From a virus: DNA of 35,259 nucleotides. The stretch is taken from IMG/VR virus record IMGVR_UViG_3300040815_000389, positions 1 to 35,259 of that record. One strand, written 5' to 3'. Of this stretch, positions 16,756 to 23,915 are shown piece after piece; position 1 is the first letter of the stretch; each line of letters opens with the position of its first letter. Below the pieces are notes generated by a model. It ran no database searches and had not been told where the DNA came from. It saw nothing but the letters and a program-made list of their open reading frames with translations. A program made the translations under genes and the position numbers.

Positions 16756-16893
16756 TTATCCTTTCTTCATGTTTTTTTGTATTGCTTCTGATCTTTTTGT
16801 TTCATAAGAACTCATCTTGCCATCTTTATTTAGATCACCTTTTTTGTTCTTTTTCATCATTGTTTTAACTTTTTTGTACATTTTATCCATCAT
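16756..16893 (-). CDS. Small EF-hand-like protein (45 aa)
   Basis: A short reading frame beginning with two ATG codons (16893 and 16890); the first overlaps the TGA of the upstream 208-residue gene as ATGA, so translation is coupled. The product is lysine-rich with a calcium-loop pattern GDLNKDGKMSSYE (residues 19-31): Asp, Asn, Asp, Gly and a Glu at the last loop position match the EF-hand D-x-[DN]-x-D-G-x(5)-E consensus. A single loop could bind calcium only as a dimer. It reappears in my memory as a short conserved protein of marine phages. The role is unknown. Confidence 0.72.
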   Translation of the reverse strand: MMDKMYKKVKTMMKKNKKGDLNKDGKMSSYETKRSEAIQKNMKKG

Positions 16894-17516
16894 ACGAATA
16901 ATCCTTTTCCTAGAGATGTTTGACCAAGTTGTAAACCACCAGTACCTAAATCTGGCAATCCTGTTGTTGCTTTTGCTCCTACGGGTCTTGCTTTTGCTGC
17001 CAAGCCACCAGTACCACGCCTTAATCGCTTCTGTGATGTTTCTGCTTTAGCCGCTTCTCGTTTCGCTCGCTGTGCGCCAGCTTTGGCTGATCTTTCAATA
17101 TCTGATAATTCACCCACAGTATAATCTTTACGACTTGTTCCAAACCCTAAGCTCACTTCACGGGACACATAGCTCCTTGGACGAGTAATACTAAATGGTT
17201 TAGATTTATCTTCTACTGCGCCTTTAGGTGCTGTAAATTGTCCATATAAAGTAGGTTTTTCTGGTCGCCATTCTAATATCCCAGAAGATTTAGCAACCAT
17301 CGATGGTTTGGCAAGTCCAGTATCAACTAGATATTGTGTTTGATAATCTTGTTGACGATAACCTTGAGAAATTTGTTTATCAACAGCTTTGTTCCACCAG
17401 TCTTCAGATTTAAAGATGTTACGACCGCCAGCAAGATTAAGCAAATCTTCTTGTGCTTTTTTAGCAGTAGGTAACATGCCTCGTGCTAATGCCATACCAA
17501 AGTCTAGAGCTGCCAT
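16890..17516 (-). CDS. Hypothetical protein in head operon (208 aa)
   Basis: 208 residues, not recognised. Residues 1-60 are helical (MAALDFGMALARGMLPTAKK, then WWNKAVDKQISQGY), the centre is Pro/Ser/Tyr-rich, and the last 60 are basic with low complexity (Arg, Lys, Ala, Gly). The basic tail suggests contact with DNA or the capsid interior. It lies between the 81-residue gene (1-base overlap) and the EF-hand-like gene (4-base overlap), so it belongs to the structural operon. Confidence 0.6.
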   Translation of the reverse strand: MAALDFGMALARGMLPTAKKAQEDLLNLAGGRNIFKSEDWWNKAVDKQISQGYRQQDYQTQYLVDTGLAKPSMVAKSSGILEWRPEKPTLYGQFTAPKGAVEDKSKPFSITRPRSYVSREVSLGFGTSRKDYTVGELSDIERSAKAGAQRAKREAAKAETSQKRLRRGTGGLAAKARPVGAKATTGLPDLGTGGLQLGQTSLGKGLFV

Positions 17517-17761
17517 TATCCTTTAGTTCCTAATAAATTTTCATCTTCATCCATACCAGTCTCTGGAGTGACTCGTTGTGCTAATAACATACGCTTACCA
17601 CCTACACGTCTTGCACGTTTAGATGCAGACATTTGTTCTGCTAATGTTCTTTTTTCTTCTTCAGCTGCTTGTCTTGCTCGTGCAGTTTCTTCACGTTGCA
17701 TACGCAAAGATTCTTCAGCAGCAGATGTATCTGGCTTTCCTCCACCAACTAAACCACCCAT
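17516..17761 (-). CDS. Small coiled-coil phage protein (81 aa)
   Basis: 81 residues. The N-terminus MGGLVGGGKPD is glycine-rich, followed by a charged helix (ESLRMQREETARARQAAEEEKRTLAEQM, about 17-44) that should form a coiled coil, then a basic RRVGGKR patch. Short MGG-type coiled-coil proteins are regular members of podoviral structural operons, just after the GNAT-like gene. No function is assigned. It overlaps both neighbours by a single base. Confidence 0.65.
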   Translation of the reverse strand: MGGLVGGGKPDTSAAEESLRMQREETARARQAAEEEKRTLAEQMSASKRARRVGGKRMLLAQRVTPETGMDEDENLLGTKG

Positions 17762-18252
17762 TACAATCTCCTCATAATATATGTATCTTCTTTGTCAGCA
17801 CTGTACTGCACCATCACACCTTCTTCAATAAAGCCTAATGCTTTGGCCCACCTAACAGCACGTGTATCATCACATTTTACTGTTATTTGTATACGATGTA
17901 AATTAAATAATATCTTGCAGATATCAAAGAATGCAAATGCACCCTTTGTCATAGCTATGGGGTATCGTCTGGATTCCTCAGCAAAGAGCGACCACGCCTC
18001 ACCCACTCCTTGCCAGTGAAACATAAGACCAAACATAGCGACAGGACGACGATTGACAAACGCAGTAACACAAGGGCCACAGTGAGATTGAAATATAAGA
18101 AACCGTTTTCGATCTTCAATCGTAATTGATTGAGATTCATACTCGATTATTCCTTTAAAATTATCCAGATGTCCTTCGTGAAATGGTAAATAGTATCCAT
18201 TTTCAACATCAGGCATTGCTTGTAATATTTTATCAATATTAGTTAAAAACAT
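17761..18252 (-). CDS. GNAT-fold protein (T7 gp13-like)
   Basis: 163 residues. The pattern of an N-terminal sensor half, CVTAFVNRRPVAMFGLMF as the central strands, and a C-terminal ITVKCDDTRAVRWAKALGFIEEGVMVQY segment is that of the GNAT acetyltransferase fold. The classic acetyl-CoA loop Q/R-x-x-G-x-G/A is not obvious; the nearest sequence RYPIAMTKGAFAFF lacks it, so catalytic activity is doubtful. T7 gp13, needed for virion assembly, has a related fold, and phages of this class carry it beside the terminase. The start overlaps the terminase large subunit stop by 14 bases. Confidence 0.7.
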   Translation of the reverse strand: MFLTNIDKILQAMPDVENGYYLPFHEGHLDNFKGIIEYESQSITIEDRKRFLIFQSHCGPCVTAFVNRRPVAMFGLMFHWQGVGEAWSLFAEESRRYPIAMTKGAFAFFDICKILFNLHRIQITVKCDDTRAVRWAKALGFIEEGVMVQYSADKEDTYIMRRL

Positions 18253-19795
18253 CGAAATCTGCGTTAACCACAGTTTGTGAAATCAAAGTATTTTGTGATA
18301 AGGCGGACTTGGTCATCCGCTTATGTTCTCCGCCACCTAAAAGCAGATAACCAAATGCATCGCCAATATGAGAATGTTCGTTTTTATTAGGGCTGTCTCT
18401 AAATCTTTCTTGACCAGCGCCGACGGCCACACGTTTAAAATGATAACCACCAGCTAAAGATTTACGTAATTTTTTACAAGACGTATGAATTATCAATCCA
18501 GGTTTGCCCGCAATCAGTCTTTGCATTGGGGCAGCAGCCGCTTCGCGTCGCACTTGGAAGTTGTTAGATGGTGTAGGTTGTGCGCGTAAGCCTAGTGTTC
18601 TTAAATAATCAAATGCAGTCACTTCATAGATCGCATCTCGTTGCATACCGGCTGGGTCACCCCACACCAAGATCTGTGCTTTAGGATAACGTGCATTGAT
18701 CTCCGCTAACAGCTGTGTACCAAATCGTTCTAGCCCCATATCTTCAGTCACAATCTCATGCAACAATACCCATCGACCATTAGTTAATCGTTGTCCAATA
18801 GCAGCTGCTGGTGTCAAACCAAAGTCAAGACCAATATGAATGGGTAATGTAGGATCATAATCGACTTCCGCAGAACTCATAGCATTGTCATCATATTCAG
18901 GCCATACCGGTCGACCTTCTTGTACATAAGTAAACTTACCTTCAGCATAACAACGAATCCAGTCTAGGTTCTTCCCACCTAGCATCTGAGCATAGTAACC
19001 TCCAGGTAAGTTGGATACGTTCTCTGCTTTAGAGTTGATTGTCCACCAACGACCACCCGCAAAGATATGATCATTGGCTTCTGGATTATCAGGCAAATGT
19101 TCTGGACTCACCTCAACCACACCACCCGGTTGATGAAAGAAGTCCCAGGCATACTTACCAGTGATCGGTTCCTTTTGACTTAAGCGGAACCACCAATGGT
19201 CGTCATCCATTGGGTTAGTATCCATCCACACTCCATGCCAAGTCGGTCCACCATCCCGTTGTGTAGGATAGCGACCAACCCGATGAGTGAGACCATCAAT
19301 AACAGCTTTTGGAAGTTCTCTTGCTTCATTGACCCATGCTCCTGTTAGTTCTAAGGATAATAGTTTACGTACATCTTTAGGTTGGTCCAACGCTAGGAAG
19401 ATCACTTCACAGTCTATACCCGCAGCATCACCGCGGGACGGGAGGCGAATGTGATGAGTGATTGGAGGTGTATATAGCATCGGACCAAAAGTGTTTTCAG
19501 GAAATAACTCTTGCCATGTCTTAATGGTTGTCGTCTTAAGTTCTGGGTACGAGTTCCTGACAATTACGAAACGAGTATAACGGATCCCATCAATCGGTGA
19601 TGGCTTCTGTCTGACAGCGCGCATCATGATCTCAGCAGCACATGCATAGGACTTACCCGATCCTACCGGACCCATGAGTCCGCGAACAAATGCATTACTC
19701 TGGAGAAATTTATACGTCGTCCGGGCGCTACTAAAATCTAGATCAATGCCTGGACCCGCTAACTCTTTTTTACTACGTTCTTTTTTATTGCTCAT
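18239..19795 (-). CDS. terL: Terminase large subunit
   Basis: 518-residue DNA-packaging motor. Walker A is GPVGSGKS (42-49). The Walker B-like strand with catalytic acid is TGAWVNEA (151-158). DTNP (192-195) fits the coupling motif. The nuclease domain shows GLDFG (322-326), WGDPAG (378-383) and HSHIGDAFGY (474-483), whose aspartates (324, 380, 479) form the RNase H-like metal site. The ATG lies within the end of the 53-residue gene (11-base overlap), so it is translationally coupled. It binds the portal, pumps DNA and cuts the concatemer. Which packaging type (headful or fixed ends) the phage uses cannot be read directly, but a permuted map favours headful. Confidence 0.95.
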   Translation of the reverse strand: MSNKKERSKKELAGPGIDLDFSSARTTYKFLQSNAFVRGLMGPVGSGKSYACAAEIMMRAVRQKPSPIDGIRYTRFVIVRNSYPELKTTTIKTWQELFPENTFGPMLYTPPITHHIRLPSRGDAAGIDCEVIFLALDQPKDVRKLLSLELTGAWVNEARELPKAVIDGLTHRVGRYPTQRDGGPTWHGVWMDTNPMDDDHWWFRLSQKEPITGKYAWDFFHQPGGVVEVSPEHLPDNPEANDHIFAGGRWWTINSKAENVSNLPGGYYAQMLGGKNLDWIRCYAEGKFTYVQEGRPVWPEYDDNAMSSAEVDYDPTLPIHIGLDFGLTPAAAIGQRLTNGRWVLLHEIVTEDMGLERFGTQLLAEINARYPKAQILVWGDPAGMQRDAIYEVTAFDYLRTLGLRAQPTPSNNFQVRREAAAAPMQRLIAGKPGLIIHTSCKKLRKSLAGGYHFKRVAVGAGQERFRDSPNKNEHSHIGDAFGYLLLGGGEHKRMTKSALSQNTLISQTVVNADFDVFN

Positions 19796-19946
19796 CGTCG
19801 ATGTCTTTAAACTTCATTGTCGCTAATCGCTTGAGTTCTTGATTCTCTTTCCATAGCGCATCAATAATCTCCATGGTTCTGGTATTATTCATGTGGGCCA
19901 TAGCAAACTCCTCACGCAATTGCTCAATCATTGCTTTGAGTTCCAT
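19785..19946 (-). CDS. Small helical protein between DUF3310 gene and terL
   Basis: 53 residues, all-helical by pattern: MELKAMIEQLREEFAMAH, then TMEIIDALWKENQELKRLA, with leucine spacing that suggests a short coiled coil. A GGAGA ribosome site lies 8 bases upstream, and both ends overlap neighbours (23 bases with the DUF3310 gene, 11 with terL), the usual sign of a real compact phage gene. No known family is claimed. It may assist terminase, but position is the only evidence. Confidence 0.65.
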   Translation of the reverse strand: MELKAMIEQLREEFAMAHMNNTRTMEIIDALWKENQELKRLATMKFKDIDDEQ

Positions 19947-20172
19947 CTGTAGTCTCCAAATGTTTTACTAAGAATGCGACATAGTGTTGCAACTTCTTCA
20001 AGTCCTCAACACCCCCTTTATCCCGCCAACGCAGTGCGTACTTTATAATGTTCCCATTCAGGAAACCTTGATAGGCTTCATCCGATAGGTACTCTTTCAT
20101 GACATCTATAGGTTGTATTGTGTGTCGCTTATAATGGTCACCACCAACTTGGATGTCTTTTGGATCATTCAT
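19924..20172 (-). CDS. DUF3310 family protein
   Basis: 82 residues. The pattern VGGDHYKRHTIQPIDVM (residues 9-25), GNIIKYALRW (around 40-49), and LKKLQHYVAFL matches the DUF3310 domain, present as a free protein in many phages and as part of T7 gp1.7, a nucleotide kinase. The aromatic and charged residues HYK, QP and KYALR are the hallmarks. Alone it probably has a regulatory or nucleotide-related role; kinase activity is unproven. It overlaps the 62-residue gene by 8 bases. Confidence 0.82.
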   Translation of the reverse strand: MNDPKDIQVGGDHYKRHTIQPIDVMKEYLSDEAYQGFLNGNIIKYALRWRDKGGVEDLKKLQHYVAFLVKHLETTDGTQSND

Positions 20173-20353
20173 CTTTATTTATTCCTAATCGTCGTGCTGC
20201 TTCTTGTGCAAACTTATTCACCACTTCAAATTGATGGTTTGGATTATCTAATAGTTTTTTAATCCAACCTCGATGTCTATCGTAGTCTTTTTTCTTTGCT
20301 GCTTCTTCTTTTATAATCTGCATGTATTTATCTCGTGATGCTTTATTCTTCAT
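20165..20353 (-). CDS. Hypothetical small basic helical protein
   Basis: 62 residues, lysine- and glutamate-rich, helical (KYMQIIKEEAAKKK, then GWIKKLLDNPNHQFEVVNKFAQEAARRLG). No motif recognised. It overlaps the putative small terminase gene by 11 bases and the DUF3310 gene by 8, so it belongs to the packaging operon. It could bind DNA or be a terminase accessory; neither is shown. Confidence 0.6.
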   Translation of the reverse strand: MKNKASRDKYMQIIKEEAAKKKDYDRHRGWIKKLLDNPNHQFEVVNKFAQEAARRLGINKDE

Positions 20354-20762
20354 TATCTATTGTTTCCGGTGCTTTAATATTAATCCCAATCACAGACGGT
20401 TTATCTGAGTCATCCGGTGTATCCAACAGACCACTGGCTTTCGCTAACAGTCTTAAGGTTTGTACCTTGTCCCAAAGTTCAATCTCAATCTCACCGGTTT
20501 TAGGATTGGTTTTAATTTTTTTAATCGCTTGCATTGCATGTTCAGGAATGTCCTTACTGGCTTTCACTTTGACATTACCCGCTTCATCCCATTCCATAAT
20601 ATCCGAGAGTTTAGTATTGGCCATACACAGCAACGAGTAGGCCACGGCCTCTCGGTTTGCTGCGATGGTTGTACTCTTCTCTAAGTTTTTCTGTAAAGCT
20701 CTGACACCGCCATAACCTGACAGACTTGGAATCGGTTTATTTTTGTTTTTAGTTTCACTCAT
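20343..20762 (-). CDS. terS: Terminase small subunit, probable
   Basis: 139 residues, four genes before terL. The region AANREAVAYSLLCMANTKLSDIMEWD and the C-terminal part IKKIKTNPKTGEIEIELWDKVQTLRLLAKASGLL resemble the end of small terminase subunits, where a beta-hairpin built from residues like K-TGEIEIEL precedes an oligomerising helix with KxxALxLLxKxxGL. The N-terminal part has only a weak helix-turn-helix. It should recognise phage DNA and hand it to the large subunit. The stop of the SSB-like gene and this start overlap by one base. An alternative would be an unrelated packaging regulator. Confidence 0.65.
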   Translation of the reverse strand: MSETKNKNKPIPSLSGYGGVRALQKNLEKSTTIAANREAVAYSLLCMANTKLSDIMEWDEAGNVKVKASKDIPEHAMQAIKKIKTNPKTGEIEIELWDKVQTLRLLAKASGLLDTPDDSDKPSVIGINIKAPETIDNEE

Positions 20763-21061
20763 TAGAAGGGTAGATCGTCTTCCATTTCCACAAGTGAATC
20801 CGACGAGACGTTATTCTGTACTGGTGCGGATGGTTGGGTATTGGCACCTTGTTTAACTGGATTACCGATTTTAACTTTGTACCATTTGTTTCCAGAACTT
20901 TGTGCAACGTTTTCGTAGAGATTAATGTAGCATCGTGTTCCATCTGGTAATAACACTTGGCCTTGGTAGTCGCCATGCCAATCCTCTGTCTTATCGTTGT
21001 TAATAAATAATTTGCCTTCGTTTTCTTTCAATTCTAACGGACGTTTATTATCTTCAGCCAT
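20762..21061 (-). CDS. SSB-like protein with acidic C-terminal tip
   Basis: 99 residues from the ATG at 21061, chosen because GGAAG lies just upstream; a longer frame to 21166 lies inside the RusA gene and lacks a site. The core (DWHGDYQGQVLLPDGTRCYINLYE, then KWYKVKIG) is strand-rich and compatible with a small OB fold. After a Pro/Asn/Gln/Ser linker the protein ends in EMEDDLPF, nearly the DDDIPF tip by which bacterial SSBs recruit partner enzymes. It sits beside RusA in the recombination block. SSB activity is inferred from the tail and context; I do not recognise the core. Confidence 0.6.
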   Translation of the reverse strand: MAEDNKRPLELKENEGKLFINNDKTEDWHGDYQGQVLLPDGTRCYINLYENVAQSSGNKWYKVKIGNPVKQGANTQPSAPVQNNVSSDSLVEMEDDLPF

Positions 21062-21431
21062 TATCTTCTTCCTTTTCTGTTTCATAAATATGGACGACGG
21101 CAGCGCCACCATCCTTCGGTTCACCTCTAGCAATTTCAATGTATTCAAATTGACTATCGTCATCATACACGTTAGCCTTCATCAATGCATCTAGTATTGC
21201 TTTGAGAGTATTATCTAGGTCGAATTTTCTTTTCGATCTAGGGTGTATCATGACACTGATTCCAAGACTCTTATCGCCAAAGCTTTTGTAGCCAGATTGT
21301 TTTACGATTACATCAACTTCCTCCGTAAATTTTTTTCCAGCTGGAGAGATATACCTTCGCTTTCCCGATGCATGCCAATAATTATTCACACTGGGCGGGT
21401 AAGGCAATTCAAATCTCAGAGTCGGTGTCAT
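21054..21431 (-). CDS. rusA: RusA-family Holliday junction resolvase
   Basis: 125 residues, the normal RusA length. The N-terminus (FELPYPPSVNNYWH) is the family opening. The catalytic region FDLDNTLKAILDALMKANVYDDDSQ carries acidic residues D71, D73 and D90-D92 and lysine K77 of the conserved DLDN-K-LDAL pattern. It forms a dimer that cuts four-way junctions made by recombination. With the exonuclease and ERF protein on the other arm, it can process the concatemer network before packaging. It overlaps the ribbon-helix-helix gene by 4 bases (ATGA) and the SSB-like gene by 8. Confidence 0.92.
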   Translation of the reverse strand: MTPTLRFELPYPPSVNNYWHASGKRRYISPAGKKFTEEVDVIVKQSGYKSFGDKSLGISVMIHPRSKRKFDLDNTLKAILDALMKANVYDDDSQFEYIEIARGEPKDGGAAVVHIYETEKEEDNG

Positions 21432-21589
21432 AGTCGATTTAATCTTGAGTTAATGTCTTTAGTACAGTACGTCTTGATCGCATCGTTGATAATGCTTGCC
21501 TTAGTCTTCTCTTGTTCCTTCGCAGTCTTGTTGAGTAATTCAACACTTTGAGGAGTGAGACGAACTAAGAATGGTTTTAGATCACTCAT
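21428..21589 (-). CDS. Ribbon-helix-helix DNA-binding protein
   Basis: 53 residues. The pattern PFLVRLTPQSVELLNKTAKEQ then KTKASIINDAIKTY is a ribbon (residues 6-11) followed by two helices, the Arc/CopG/MetJ fold. It would dimerise and place the ribbon in a major groove, so it is a likely phage transcription regulator or partition-like factor. A GGAG site lies 6 bases before the ATG. The stop overlaps the RusA start (ATGA). Its operator is not known; nearby palindromes at 23565 and 23703 are candidates. Confidence 0.75.
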   Translation of the reverse strand: MSDLKPFLVRLTPQSVELLNKTAKEQEKTKASIINDAIKTYCTKDINSRLNRL

Positions 21590-21857
21590 ACAAGTCTCCT
21601 ACATATTTATTGCGGACCTTTTTCGGACGTCCACGACTCCGTATTTCATTTTCATGTTCTTTGGCTACATCACGCTTACACAACTCAACCATCTTAAGAT
21701 ACTGACTGGCCCCTATCTCCTTCAAGCCATGTCCGTCAAAACCCTTAGTCATTTTCCAGTAGCCACTTGGATCGGTAAACTTGTATTCCAACGGTTTACC
21801 CTCGTTGAACTCATTACACACGAGTTTATAGAATTCACGTAATGTTTTGTAAGACAT
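21582..21857 (-). CDS. Hypothetical protein with AT-hook-like motif
   Basis: 91 residues, not recognised. Residues 1-50 read MSYKTLREFYKLVCNEFNEG, then FTDPSGYWKMTKGFDGHG. The C-terminal third has a long charged helix and then RSRGRPKKVRNK (about 72-83), with the core GRP flanked by basic residues of an AT-hook, a minor-groove DNA-binding element. It follows the methyltransferase with a 23-base overlap, so both may act on DNA. The family is unknown; the AT-hook is a motif-level reading only. Confidence 0.62.
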   Translation of the reverse strand: MSYKTLREFYKLVCNEFNEGKPLEYKFTDPSGYWKMTKGFDGHGLKEIGASQYLKMVELCKRDVAKEHENEIRSRGRPKKVRNKYVGDLYE

Positions 21858-22869
21858 GTTTAATCACCTCAACTGTCCAACCATTACCTAACATCTTATA
21901 TCTTTGTGTATTAGATACACCTTCTGTATAACCATCAGGTACAGTTTGTAATCGTTCACATTCTAATGGTGTTAGTTTTCTGTAATACATTTTATCTTGA
22001 GTTAAGACATTATCTTTTTGTACAGATGTTAATGTGTTTGTTTTATTGTCTTCACGCAACTCTAACATTTGTGTATATTCTTTTGAACCAGGCGTAATTT
22101 GTCTTCCACGCAATGCACCGCATGCTATTTTAGGTTGACGATTGCCACCATTCATGGAGTTTAATGTAGGGGCTTTACCTTCAGAACTATAGATTCTTTT
22201 TAATATATCATGTCCATTAATATCATTAGCCATACCCACTTGTACCATAGTACGTTGTCTTTTTTCAATACTATTCCAAGCTACTGCGCCTTGGTATCTT
22301 GCCGTTAAACAAAAAGATTTTTTATCAGATGTAGTCATCTCATCTGTCGCAATACCATTTTCTAATATGTCTTTTAATACAATATCACGATCTTCAGGTT
22401 GGGTAATGTTAGGTATATTGGTCCAGTACAATCGCACTCGATTCTGTGCAGAGACTAATGCACTGTTAATCATAATCGGTTCAACACCGAGATGTTCTGT
22501 AATGACATCCTGATATTCTTTCTTCATCCGAACATTCTCTAGTAGAAAGTATTTAGGATTACATTCTTTTAACAGTCTAACAAACTCAAAGAATAATGCA
22601 GACCTTGGATCGTTAAAGTTTAACTGTTTACCCGCAAAACTAAATCCTTGACAAGGACTACCCCCTAAGAGTAAATCAATTTTTTCTAAATCCTCACCTT
22701 TAACTTTAGTGACATCACCTAGATGTATAGTCTCTGGAAAGTTATTCTGTGTCACACGCATTGCATAAGGATCTATTTCTGCTGCATAATAGTTATCCAC
22801 AGGTATACCTAACTGATCTAAAGCTATTTGACCACAACTCATTCCGTCGAACAGGCTTAATACATTCAT
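21835..22869 (-). CDS. DNA C5-cytosine methyltransferase
   Basis: 344 residues. Motif I is FDGMSCGQIAL (7-17), motif IV GGSPCQGFSFAG (69-80) with nucleophile C73, motif VI ENV (111-113), motif VIII QNRVRLYW (142-149), motif IX/X LECERLQTVPDGYT and YKMLGNGWTVEVI at the end. The target-recognition region between 150 and 300 is unlike any I recognise. No restriction gene is next to it, so it is a solitary enzyme, probably protecting phage DNA from host restriction or marking it. It lies near the start of the leftward arm. The stop of the 30-residue gene overlaps its ATG by 4 bases (TGAATG region). Confidence 0.92.
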   Translation of the reverse strand: MNVLSLFDGMSCGQIALDQLGIPVDNYYAAEIDPYAMRVTQNNFPETIHLGDVTKVKGEDLEKIDLLLGGSPCQGFSFAGKQLNFNDPRSALFFEFVRLLKECNPKYFLLENVRMKKEYQDVITEHLGVEPIMINSALVSAQNRVRLYWTNIPNITQPEDRDIVLKDILENGIATDEMTTSDKKSFCLTARYQGAVAWNSIEKRQRTMVQVGMANDINGHDILKRIYSSEGKAPTLNSMNGGNRQPKIACGALRGRQITPGSKEYTQMLELREDNKTNTLTSVQKDNVLTQDKMYYRKLTPLECERLQTVPDGYTEGVSNTQRYKMLGNGWTVEVIKHVLQNIT

Positions 22870-22958
22870 TTCTTTTTACCAAAGATACGTTCAAAGTTCT
22901 CTTCAAACTTCTTGCGATCTACTGGTCTAGGTGTACTGCCTTTGCCGCCATCACTCAT
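22866..22958 (-). CDS. Tiny conserved phage protein (30 aa)
   Basis: 30 residues: MSDGGKGSTPRPVDRKKF then ENFERIFGKKK. This pattern, with GGKGS-x-x-RP-D-x-x-F and a terminal IFG, is a tiny conserved protein found in many podoviruses and other phages near early DNA metabolism genes. The function is unknown. A purine-rich site (AAAAAGGAAA) precedes the start. ATGA couples its start to the stop of the 63-residue gene, and its own stop overlaps the methyltransferase start. Confidence 0.78.
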   Translation of the reverse strand: MSDGGKGSTPRPVDRKKFEENFERIFGKKK

Positions 22959-23146
22959 TTGATTTCCTTTTTGATTAAACCTTCTGGTAAATATATATAA
23001 TCTTCCATTAAACAAATTGATGACTGATGCGTTGGGTAATGCTCTTGTTGATACTTGTTTGCTTCAGCACAGTTTGTAAAATGTCCCACATACTCCGGGT
23101 TTTTATAGTCATTAAATAAATACACCACTAACACAAACTCAAACAT
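22955..23146 (-). CDS. Conserved small phage protein (63 aa)
   Basis: 63 residues. It begins with a hydrophobic strand FEFVLVVYLF, followed by YKNPEYVGHFTNCAEANKYQQEHYP and SSICLMEDYIYLPEGL. Two cysteines (in TNCAEA and SICL) and the pattern Y-G-F-x-x-C-x-x-A-N-x-Y are shared by small phage proteins I have seen but whose role is unknown. No signal cleavage site is obvious; it is probably a compact cytoplasmic fold. It overlaps the regulator gene by 8 bases. Confidence 0.65.
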   Translation of the reverse strand: MFEFVLVVYLFNDYKNPEYVGHFTNCAEANKYQQEHYPTHQSSICLMEDYIYLPEGLIKKEIK

Positions 23147-23564
23147 CTTTTCCTCCCTCGATCTCGGTATAGCGTTTTATATAGTTGATGTCTTCATTGT
23201 CTAGCATATAACCTTTGACATCATCCCATTTAACACTATTATCATACACAATCCTCCTTAAGTTACCACGGATTCCTGGGTATGCCGACCTAGGCCTCAT
23301 CTCTACATAACCTAACTTCATCAGCTTTTGTAGATGGTATTGTATTGTTGGGTAAGTGACCTTGAGCTTTTCCGCTAGGGTTCTAATGCCCACAATACTA
23401 AATCCTTGTTTGTTACAATATCCAGCTAGTACAGCTAACACTCTTAGATTGCCGGGAGTTACTTTCTGATCTAAGACTGCTTTAAAGGGTATCACTACAA
23501 AATGCCTGTGATCTTTATTCCTGAGCTTTTGTATCTTGATCGATTCAGGTATCTTGTATTCCAT
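23139..23564 (-). CDS. Winged-helix regulator, first gene of leftward arm
   Basis: 141 residues. After an N-terminal strand-rich part, residues about 37-90 form a winged helix-turn-helix: TPGNLRVLAVLAGYCNKQGF, IRTLAEKLKVTYPTIQYHLQKLMKLGYVEMR, with the recognition helix around 70-83. It resembles plasmid and phage regulators of the MarR/ArsR-like or Rep-N type. Being the first gene beside the putative origin and under a palindrome, it probably controls the divergent promoters; a role in origin binding is also possible. No catalytic motif. The -10 lies so close that the mRNA may be nearly leaderless. Confidence 0.78.
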   Translation of the reverse strand: MEYKIPESIKIQKLRNKDHRHFVVIPFKAVLDQKVTPGNLRVLAVLAGYCNKQGFSIVGIRTLAEKLKVTYPTIQYHLQKLMKLGYVEMRPRSAYPGIRGNLRRIVYDNSVKWDDVKGYMLDNEDINYIKRYTEIEGGKDV

Positions 23565-23579
23565 AGATATAGTATATCT
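23565..23579. promoter_or_regulatory. Palindromic operator candidate
   Basis: AGATATA-G-TATATCT is a perfect 7-base inverted repeat with one central base, directly before the regulator ATG and covering its -10 element. The position is that of an autoregulatory operator, most simply for the winged-helix protein itself. Confidence 0.55.
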
Positions 23580-23598
23580 GAAAGATAGTTAAGTGCAA
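23571..23598 (-). promoter_or_regulatory. Putative leftward sigma70-like promoter
   Basis: On the minus strand a -10 TATACT (23576-23571, 5 of 6) lies 16 bases after TTGCAC (23598-23593, a weak -35). Transcription would begin close to the regulator ATG at 23564. It overlaps the palindrome at 23565-23579. Confidence 0.5.
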
Positions 23599-23915
23599 GT
23601 CTTGTAATCTACTACAGTTATGCTAATATGTATTTAACGGGGCTATGACCCAGCCCTCTGGAATGTAGATAGCGACAGACCAGGATAAACGTGTTTAACC
23701 GCAGAGATCTCTCCTATTAGAAGTATATAAAGGTATCGGGAATCGTGAAAGCGGGCGTACAGCATACTAGATAAACGAGAGCTATCCACTTAATTGTGTT
23801 AACTGATAAATACCTTTTTTTTATCGGGTTTGGTTCTATTACTCCAAGTTATCAACATGACATGCTGACCGCATGCTCCATTGATATATATATAACTAAT
23901 GTTCATGAGGACACC
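23580..23915. other. Non-coding divergent leader region
   Basis: No convincing gene. It holds several inverted repeats: GGGCT/AGCCC near 23642-23659, TAAAC/GTTTA near 23686-23697, and the perfect 10-base palindrome AGAGATCTCT at 23703-23712. A weak rightward promoter may lie at TTGTAA (23602-23607) with TAATAT (23624-23629), spacing 16. The middle is more GC-rich than its flanks, as expected for a structured leader RNA, but no known riboswitch or tRNA pattern fits. Confidence 0.45.

Noticed and set aside
20762-21166. Longer start for the SSB-like protein
   Set aside because: The extra 35 residues lie in the RusA gene in another frame and lack a ribosome site; the ATG at 21061 has one.
22793-22801. 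A perfect DnaA box inside the methyltransferase gene
   Set aside because: Single isolated copy within coding sequence and away from AT-rich DNA; probably chance.
23580-23915. tRNA or known riboswitch in the divergent leader
   Set aside because: No T-arm consensus, no cloverleaf and no recognised riboswitch core could be built by eye.
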